From assembly GCA_033030425.1 (NCBI GenBank), contig JAUFSD010000022.1:1240001-1304000 (forward strand): a stretch of DNA of 64,000 nt, in the 5' to 3' direction. The stretch is from Verpa conica. Its lineage: Eukaryota > Ascomycota > Pezizomycetes > Pezizales > Morchellaceae. A program made the position numbers and the translations under genes. This document shows, in pieces, positions 57,576-64,000 of this stretch. The notes below the pieces were generated by a model. The model was not told the DNA's origin and ran no database searches. It worked only from the letters and a program-made list of their open reading frames with translations. Within the stretch, counting starts at the first letter, position 1; each line of letters begins with the position of its first letter.

Positions 57576-59037
57576 TTTCAAGGGGAACAGCATAGGGCAG
57601 CGTAACCACAGGATACAACTAACTCGATGGCACGGTAACTATCCGTTACAAGCAAAATACCAAAGGTTTGTGAAGTAGTGCGTGGTTTCAGCGATCGCAA
57701 TGCAATGTAACGGCAGAGAGGCAGCGAAAAGAGAAGTTTGTATTGGTTCTAACTGAAGAAAGTAAGTAAGTAAGTAAGTAAGTGTTTATTTCCTATCTAG
57801 GCCCGTGGCCCACTTAGTAAGTCTCCGAAAAGACCGCCAACTAACTCCGCCAAAGCTAACTAAACGGTACTGGGTACCGACCAAAGAATGTACATGTATC
57901 TACGAACTAAGCGCGTAGAGGAACACATCAAAGAGAGAACACATAGAACTAACTAAGCGACACCAAAGAGAGAACATGTAACAAAATAGTAAACAACTCT
58001 TGCTCTTCCAAAAGCATCTTCCAATCTGGCGTTTCATGTCGATGGGCTTGAATCCCGGGAGGTGTATCGGGTCCCGAGTGAGGTTCACTAACATCGCGGT
58101 GCAAATGATGAACAGTTCCTCACGGATGAGAGCTCCCGTTTCCCGGCGTCGTGACCCTTTCCCTAGCCGAAGCTAGACACGGACAGTCCTCTGGCAGAGC
58201 GGTAAGGGGAGCGTAGGATGTAAAGTAGAGTTGAGTTTCCACTATGTGGAACCGAGGTAGGGGAGGTAGAGACCGTTGTCAGTCGGCATACCGTTGATAG
58301 TAAGGGGGTGGATGACCGTATGAGGACCGGATGTCAACTACTTCTTGACTAGTACACTTTTTCCGGTCGGAGAAAGTGTTGTTGTATAATAGGGAGCCTG
58401 AGAATCGAGTCCGCCTGGTCCGGTAGGATAATGTGTTGTTGAGGGGGGCTGCCCGCTCGCTGGTAGTGGTGGGGAATGATCCTTAGTTGAGGGATCCCCA
58501 AAATTGTAGTGAGTGCCCGAGGGCAACGAGTGAGGGCTCATCCAAGTCAAATGAGATAGAGAGGGTTTCTGGAAGACTTTGACAGAGGTTCCAGCGCTAG
58601 GCTTACAGAGACTGGCAGTGTGAAGTCCGGAGGTAATAGGGGCTGGTGGACGCAACTCCCCCAAGGGGGCACCAGAAAGAAAGTAGATTTCGACAAAGAA
58701 GAACCGGCGCTCCCGAAGGTTTGCGGTATTCCTATGCTCAACATGTACAACAGAGGTATTTTGCTGAAGAAGTTATGCGCGCCCGAAGGTTTGCCAGTAA
58801 CTCTATCGTCGACGAAGTTGGGATTCCAAGTGGGTATGCCTCATAACGAAGAAGAAACGTTGCGTAAAGAAAAGAGAAAGAAAACTATTACAGAGAGGGA
58901 GAAACGCTCCCTATTTATACAAAAATCCCCGCTTGTACAATGTCTTTGTTCTCCACTTCCGACACCTGTTACCCTATCTTTCTCCTCGCATAAGTCACGA
59001 TAAAACTCACCCATGCGTCCCCGATTACTCCGTGAAA
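57576..59037 (-). mobile_element. Solo LTR of the gypsy family (copy 2) with perfect TSD
   Basis: On the minus strand it starts TTTCACGGAG and ends CCTTGAAA. The 5-bp target duplication AGCAC is perfect at 57571-57575 and 59038-59042, proving insertion as a full element followed by LTR-LTR recombination. The outer parts match LTR copy 1. Between TCGTTA and the TTTCTTCAGTTAG junction it carries about 1.1 kb that differs from the LINE of copy 1 but ends with a LINE-like tail (AAGTAAGTAAG tandem on this strand). The TATA box is at 58912-58919. Confidence 0.9.
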
Positions 59038-59049
59038 AGCACCTGCTTG

Positions 59050-59515
59050 TCACCCTAACGGTCTCGAGGATCCTGCTGCTGCTGCTTAGGAGGTCCTCCT
59101 GCTGTCGCCTGGGGGAGTCTCGAGGGTCTTACTGCTACTGATTAGGAGGTCTTGCTGCTGTCGCCTAGGGGGTCCTGCTGCTGTCGCCTGGAAGGTCCTG
59201 CTGCAGCTGCTTAGAGGGTCTTGCAGCTGTCGCCTGGGGGGGGTCTCGAGAGTCCTACTACTGTCGCTTAGGGGGTCTTGCTGCTGTCGCTTAGGGGGTC
59301 TTGCTGCTGTTGCTTAGGAGTCCTGCTGCAGCTGCTTAGGGGGTCTTGCTGCTGTCGCCTGGAGGGTTTTGAGGACCCTGCTACTGTCGCTTAGGGGTCC
59401 TCCTGCTGCTGCTTAGGAAGTCCTGCTGCTGTCGCTTAGGGGTCCTCCTGCTACTGCTTAGGAGGTCCTGCTGCTGTTGCCTGGCAGGGGTCTCGAGGGT
59501 CTTGCTACTGGCACG
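59050..59515 (+). repeat. CTG/GTC-rich tandem repeat
   Basis: About 20 imperfect units of the type GGTCCTGCTGCTGTCGCCTG alternate with TTAGG and TCTCGAGGG words. The underlying period is about 24 bp with CTG triplets inside. It lies between two inverted LTRs. The triplet character permits hairpin slippage and length change. No long ORF is kept in any frame. Confidence 0.82.
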
Positions 59516-59610
59516 ACACGTCGGTAGAACGCGTCATGACACGGGTGAAAGGAAACAAGACTGCCTGCATATAAGTTAGCTTTTACTGTTCAAATAGCAA
59601 TAGAGAAATA

Positions 59611-59800
59611 GGGGAGAGGGGTAGGGGAGAGGGGAGAAGGGGTAGGGGGTAGACATGATGTGGTGCGATGATGTGGGTGTGGTATGGTGTGTTCAGGGAC
59701 TTAGAGAATTTTGGCGAAGTCCCTGGAGGAATAGGGGTAGGGGTTAGGGGTATCCAACCAGGGTTAGGTGTATCCAAGCTGGGTTAGGGTTGGTGGAACG
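59611..59800 (+). repeat. G-rich tract with TTAGGG-like words
   Basis: Runs GGGGAGAGGGGTAGGGGAGA, continuing to 59650, could form a G-quadruplex. Further right, GGGGTTAGGGG (59740-59750), GGGTTAGGTG and GGGTTAGGGT with TATCCAA spacers resemble the common fungal telomere unit TTAGGG, but they are too few and too irregular to be called telomeric. Confidence 0.6.
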
Positions 59801-60984
59801 CGGCTCCAAAACCACGCTTGTTTTTCTGAAGAGAACGGTAGTTAATAAAGGCTAGTAATCTGCGTGTAGGAGGAACAATGGTTCTCTCACAAGAAACATA
59901 ATTTTAAGTAGTACAGTTCCCAGAGTCTCTTGTGGGGCGCTCCTGATACTGGCAGTAGTATTTCACGGAATGATCGGGACGCCAGAGTGAGCCTTATCGT
60001 GACTCATGCAAGGAGGGAGGTAGGGTAACAGGTGTCGAGGATGAGGACAAAGGCATTGTACAAGTGGGAATTTTGTGTATAAATAGGGAGCGTTGCTTCC
60101 TCTCTGTAGCAGTTCTCTTTCTCTTTTCTTTACGCAACGTTTCTTCCTCGTTATGAGGCATACCCACTTGGAATCCCAACTTTGTCGACGATAGAGTTAC
60201 TGGCAAACCTTCGGGCGCGCATAACTTCTTCAGCAAAATACCTCTGTTGTACATGTTGAGCATAGGAATACCGCAAACCTTCGGGCGCGCTGGTTCCTCT
60301 TTGTCGAACTCTACTTTCTTTCTGGTGCCCCCTCGGGGGAGTTGCGTCCACCAGCCCTTATTACCTCCGGACTTCACACTGCCAGTCTCTGTAAGCCTAG
60401 CGCTGGAACCTCTGTCAAAGTCTTCCAGAAACCCTCTCCATCTCATTTGATTTGGATGAGCCCTTACTCGTTGCCCTCGGGCGCTCATTACAATTTTGGG
60501 GATCCCTTAACCAAGGACTATTCCCCATCACTACCAGCGAGCGGGCAGCCCCCCTCAACAACACATTATTTTACCGGACCAGGCAGACTCGATTCTCCAG
60601 GTTCCCGACTATACGACAACACTTTCTCCGACCGGAAAAAGTGTACCAGTCAAGAAGTGGTTGACATCCGGTCCTCATACGGTCATCCACCCCCTTACTA
60701 TTAACGGTATGCCGACTGACAACGGTCTCTACCTCCCCTACCTTGGTTCCACATAGTGGAAACTCAACTCTACTTTACATCCTACGCTCCCCTTACCTCC
60801 CTGCCAGAGGATTGTCCGTGTCTAGTTTCGGCTAGGGAAAGGGTTACGACGCCGGGAAACGGGAGCTCCTGTCCGTGAGGAACTGTTCATCATTTGTACC
60901 GCGATGTTAGTGAACCTCACTCAGGATCCGATACACCCCCCGGGATTCAAGCCCATCGACATGAAACGCCAGATTGGAAGATGC

Positions 60985-61343
60985 TGTCAAGAACACCCAT
61001 TTCCTAGTCTGTTTTGTCTATCTCCTTGTTTCATGTATCGCTTCATATCTCGTAGGATTACTGTTATCATTGGTCATGTAAGAAGTACGCCTCGCAGGAC
61101 GAGACGTTTATAGTTTCATGTAGAAGGAGGTCGCTCCTTCAGTTTCATAATGTCTCATTGTTGATCTCGGCGTCCCTCCAGAAAGGGTATAAAAGGGACG
61201 CATCTCTGCCAGTTAGTTAGTTCTTCACGCAACAATTTATATTGATACCATACCTACCTTGTTCTTGAGTTCCTAGTCTCTCGATACTAGCCTTGCCTTG
61301 TGATTATCGCCTGCTGTTCCCCAATAGGTGATCGGTTTTTACA
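60985..61343 (+). mobile_element. 359-bp solo LTR nested in LTR copy 3
   Basis: It starts TGTCAAGAAC and ends GGTTTTTACA, with a perfect 5-bp target duplication GATGC at 60980-60984 and 61344-61348. The empty site is seen in the inverted copy 2, where GGAAGATGCTTTTGGAAGAG runs without a break. It carries a TATA box (GGGTATAAAAGGG near 61186-61198). The family is different from the surrounding LTR, perhaps Copia-type; the parent element is not in the window. Confidence 0.93.
61187..61194 (+). promoter_or_regulatory. TATA box of the nested solo LTR
   Basis: GGTATAAAAGGGACG lies in the middle of the solo LTR, about 200 bp from its left end, as expected for the U3 promoter. Confidence 0.65.
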
Positions 61344-61781
61344 GATGCTTTTGGAAGAGCAAGAGTTGTTTATTATTTGGTTACATGTTCTTTCTTTGGT
61401 GTCGCTTAGTTAGTTCTATGTGTTTTTTTTGGGTGTGTTCCTCTACGCATTTAGTTCGTAGATACATGTACATTCTTTGGCCAGTACCCAGTACCGTTTA
61501 GTTAGCTTTGGCGGAGTTAGTTGGCGGTCTCTTCGGAGACTTACTTAGTGGGCCACGGGCCTAGATAGGAAATAAACACTTACTTACTTACTTACTTTCT
61601 TTAGTTAGATTCAATACAAACTTCTTTCTTCACTGCCTCTCTGCTGCCACATCGCTTCGCGATCGCTGAAACTACTTTTTACTTCACCAACCTTTGGTAT
61701 TTTGCTTGTAACAGATAGTTACCTTGCCATCGAGTTAGTTGTATCCTGTGGTTACGCTGTCCCTACGCTGCCCCCTTGAAA

Positions 61782-62357
61782 CTTTACCGGCTACTAGTTC
61801 TTCTACAAGTGGCAAATTATTTAAAACCACACCAATTTTAGTCCAAGAAGATATTGCTCAAACTAAAGTAAGTTAATATCTCTCTATTTTATTTAATACC
61901 GCAAATTAATTAAGCTTGGGTAAACTAGCGACTCCACTCTGAAGTCATTACTTCTTCACCTCCAGTTAGTCGGCCACAAACAAGGGCATATAAGCGCAAC
62001 TGCTCAGGAACTAGAAATGCACTTTAAGTACTTTAATTCCTTTCTTATTAATCTAAATATATACTTAGTATAGTAACCTAGCTAATATTCTCTAGCTAGT
62101 CGTGATTATTTGGAGGATTTGGAGGATTTGGAGGATTTGTAGAACGGGCCAGAATAGTAGTACTACAGAGTAGGATGGTGGAATTTAGGGTGGAATTTAA
62201 GTTTTCTTTACATCAGTGTAGATTTTCAAATTTCTCTAATTTTAATTAATTTTCTATTTTCTATTTTCTATTTTCCATGTTTTTCCCGCATGGCGGATTG
62301 GTTGGTATCGGTCTCCGTAACTTCGTGGGAAATGCACATTGTTGTGGTCCCTAATTA
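61782..62357. other. Intergenic region beside the kinase gene
   Basis: Three copies of GGAGGATTT stand in tandem at about 62110-62140. AT-rich elements such as AATTTTAATTAATTTTCTA follow. It probably includes the 3' end region of the minus-strand kinase gene. No gene was seen. Confidence 0.5.
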
Positions 62358-63599
62358 TTAAAGTTTTAGAATCCAATTCACTCTACAAAAAGAATATATC
62401 AGATGGTGTTCGGTATTGATTACACCTACCTGAGCTTTGAGGGGAACTGAAATTGCATAGAACATTGTTGACATATGTAGGGTTCGAAAGGCAGGGAGCG
62501 CGGTGGTCTGGGTACCGTTGCTTGTTGTGATCTGGACCTGAGGATCCACCTATGCAAGAGAGCTCTAGTAGCGGACATGCGGGATTTTGGATCTGGGGCC
62601 AATAAATTGAGCAAAAACTCATTGCAATTGTAGTCATAGTTCTCACTCATGAGCTTAGCAATAAAAGAATCTGGAAGCTCGATATAGTCCTCGAGAAGGG
62701 TTCGGCTAAAATGGTTCCATCGATCACTGAAAGGCGTCCTAGAAGTTATTATCTCGTATAGCACGCATCCGAGAGACCACATGTCCACTGAATTTGTGTA
62801 ATTCGAGACCTCACACCCTATACCGTATATTTCTGGTGCGTAGTACCCTACAGTACCCACCATTGTACGTAGCTGAGTGTTAACCTCGGACTTAGATATT
62901 CCGAAATCAGCAAGCTTAATGTGTAGAGGTGTTTCTTCGTGAACCAGAATGTTCTAGTGTAATTTAGTATTTATTGTCTGGATTTGTAAAACGGCCGTTC
63001 TTGATAGTGTTAAGGGACAAACCTGAGGCTTTAGATCACGGTGGCATATGCCACTGTTATGGAGAACCTCAAGGCCTTGAAGGACCTGTTTGGCAATCTT
63101 CTTGGCAAATATCTCGCCTTTTAGCTCGGGGTTTTTGATAAGGTATTCTTTGAGATTCCCGTACTGTGCGTATTCCATCGCAATGTAAACTTCGTGATTG
63201 CCCATGTACCAGTACATGAGCTGGGTGAAATGCGATTTAAACTAACGGATTATTATTAGTGTCAACACTTTGAGTGTTCAGGTTTGGAGATAGCCTTACG
63301 GCTAAAACCGCTATGAGGTTTTGTATCTCTCGCAAGAGCTCTCGATGCCTTGATTTATCTTTACTAAATCCCCTCGCTATTCGCCCCTTGACTGCCCTTA
63401 GGGAGCCATTTTCGTTTTCTTCCAATATAACCCACGCCTGCGCTCCAGTGTCTATATCGGACTTATAAGTCCATTTCTCGAGGACTGGAGGTTGGTCGGC
63501 CTGCGCATGAATTTCGTGGCATGTACAGTCGTCTTCGATGGTAGCCTCAACCCTATACAGTTCAATATCCACCGCTCTAGGTATAACCTCAGTTGACAT
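62358..63599 (-). CDS. Ser/Thr protein kinase
   Basis: Exons (minus) 63599-63300, 63241-63023, 62953-62430 and 62382-62358 join in frame to 355 aa. The kinase domain shows the ATP-anchoring Lys71 (LRAVKG), Glu91 in REIQNL, the hinge region MEYAQYGNLKEYL, HRDLKPQN (167-174, split by intron 2), DFG (189-191), GTVGYYAPEIYG and DMWSLGCVLYE. The glycine loop is degenerate (DTGAQAWVIL). All catalytic residues are present, so activity is likely. The last intron (47 bp) leaves a tiny final exon; without it the protein ends three residues after the same point. No accessory domain is seen, so the pathway is unknown. Confidence 0.86.
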
Positions 63600-64000
63600 C
63601 GGTTTTCGTTATTAAGAGTTTCTGTGCTGTGATCAACCTATATTCAGCAGGTCGTAAATCAGCCCTCTAGGGACAGAGTCCAAGTAGAGTTTAAGCATAC
63701 GTTAAAGAGTGAGGAGGTATTTTTGGAGCCACGACTCCCGGTATCCGTTGATTAGCTTTCTTGGCGGGTGAAGTCCTTCGGGCAGTATACGCTCTGTCAG
63801 CTGCTATCGAAGGGGGGGGCATGTATAGTTTGGGTTCATGTATTTGCCTAGCTAGCTAAGCGGGGAATCACTTTCGCCAAGACGAACAGCTACCACGTAT
63901 CGATATTTCTCAGGTCCGGGATTGGTTAATCGAGTATCTACTTGTGATGCGAACAGGTCAGTAAATCACGTGGTTTATGTTTGGTGTAGAATCTATCCCA
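63600..64000. other. Upstream region of the kinase gene
   Basis: No gene is seen to the end of the window. It probably contains the promoter of the minus-strand kinase gene. Confidence 0.45.

Larger units (their letters stand above)
59961..61781 (+). mobile_element. Gypsy-family LTR (copy 3), plus strand, with nested solo LTR
   Basis: It starts TTTCACGGAA and ends CCTTGAAA and is close in sequence to copy 2 over its whole length. A 359-bp solo LTR plus a 5-bp duplication explain the extra length. Flanks (TAGTA left, CTTTA right) do not match, so this copy was either separated from its partner LTR or rearranged. A direct repeat GCAAACCTTCGGGCGCGC occurs twice near 60205-60290. The 3' part ends with AATAAACACTTACTTACTTAC before the LTR end. 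The TATA box is at 60078-60085. Confidence 0.87.

Noticed and set aside
59740..59790. TTAGGG words as an interstitial telomere
   Set aside because: Only three irregular units with unrelated spacers; not enough for a telomeric origin.
58620..60704. Pro/Ser-rich frames of 100-165 codons in LTR copies 2 and 3
   Set aside because: They overlap on both strands inside LTR sequence, include LTR promoter parts, and match no protein family.

Overview
The window looks like nuclear DNA of a filamentous ascomycete (Pezizomycotina). Host genes carry short introns (about 45-180 bp, one near 475 bp) with GT..AG ends, the proteins are typical of ascomycetes (EXPERA/EBP protein, phospholipase D, long-chain acyl-CoA synthetase-like protein, class 3 lipase), and the transposons (chromodomain Ty3/gypsy, a Tad-like LINE with RNase H, piggyBac, Tc1, many MITEs) fit a repeat-rich fungal genome. 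No species can be named from the sequence alone. All intron and exon calls are manual, made from splice signals and frame continuity.

Left transposon block (1-25 kb): a three-layer nest opens the window. A piggyBac transposase (8.3-9.8 kb) is cut by a Ty3/gypsy element (integrase plus chromodomain and 3' LTR from 0.8 kb), and that LTR is interrupted by a nearly intact LINE (2.5-8.1 kb). From 10 to 25 kb there is almost no host gene. It holds MITEs with TA target duplications, a small foldback MITE in two copies, and a Tc1 transposase (17.7-20.1 kb) broken by two 642-bp TG..CA elements in opposite orientation. The 64-bp piece of transposase between those two elements is now inverted, and undoing the inversion restores perfect 5-bp target duplications and the reading frame.

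Host gene block (25-56 kb): class 3 lipase; small secreted protein with an Asp tract and GKP repeats; small TFIIS-core protein; coiled-coil protein; EBP-family membrane protein; vWA-domain protein; RING-finger protein; long-chain acyl-CoA synthetase-like protein with altered catalytic motifs; Spo14-type phospholipase D; and a seven-exon acidic protein whose first intron holds a minisatellite. Several of these act on lipids (lipase, EBP, ACSL, PLD), but nothing in the sequence shows co-regulation. Long spacers between them appear empty.

Right transposon block (56-62 kb): another MITE; a solo LTR on the minus strand with perfect TSD; a CTG/GTC-rich tandem repeat; a G-rich tract; and a second copy of the same LTR on the plus strand that is itself interrupted by a 359-bp solo LTR with perfect TSD. 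The two LTRs form a 1.4-kb inverted repeat. These LTRs belong to the same family as the LINE-bearing LTR at the left end, and at the same internal site they carry a different insert whose 3' tail resembles the LINE. A four-exon protein kinase gene on the minus strand closes the window.
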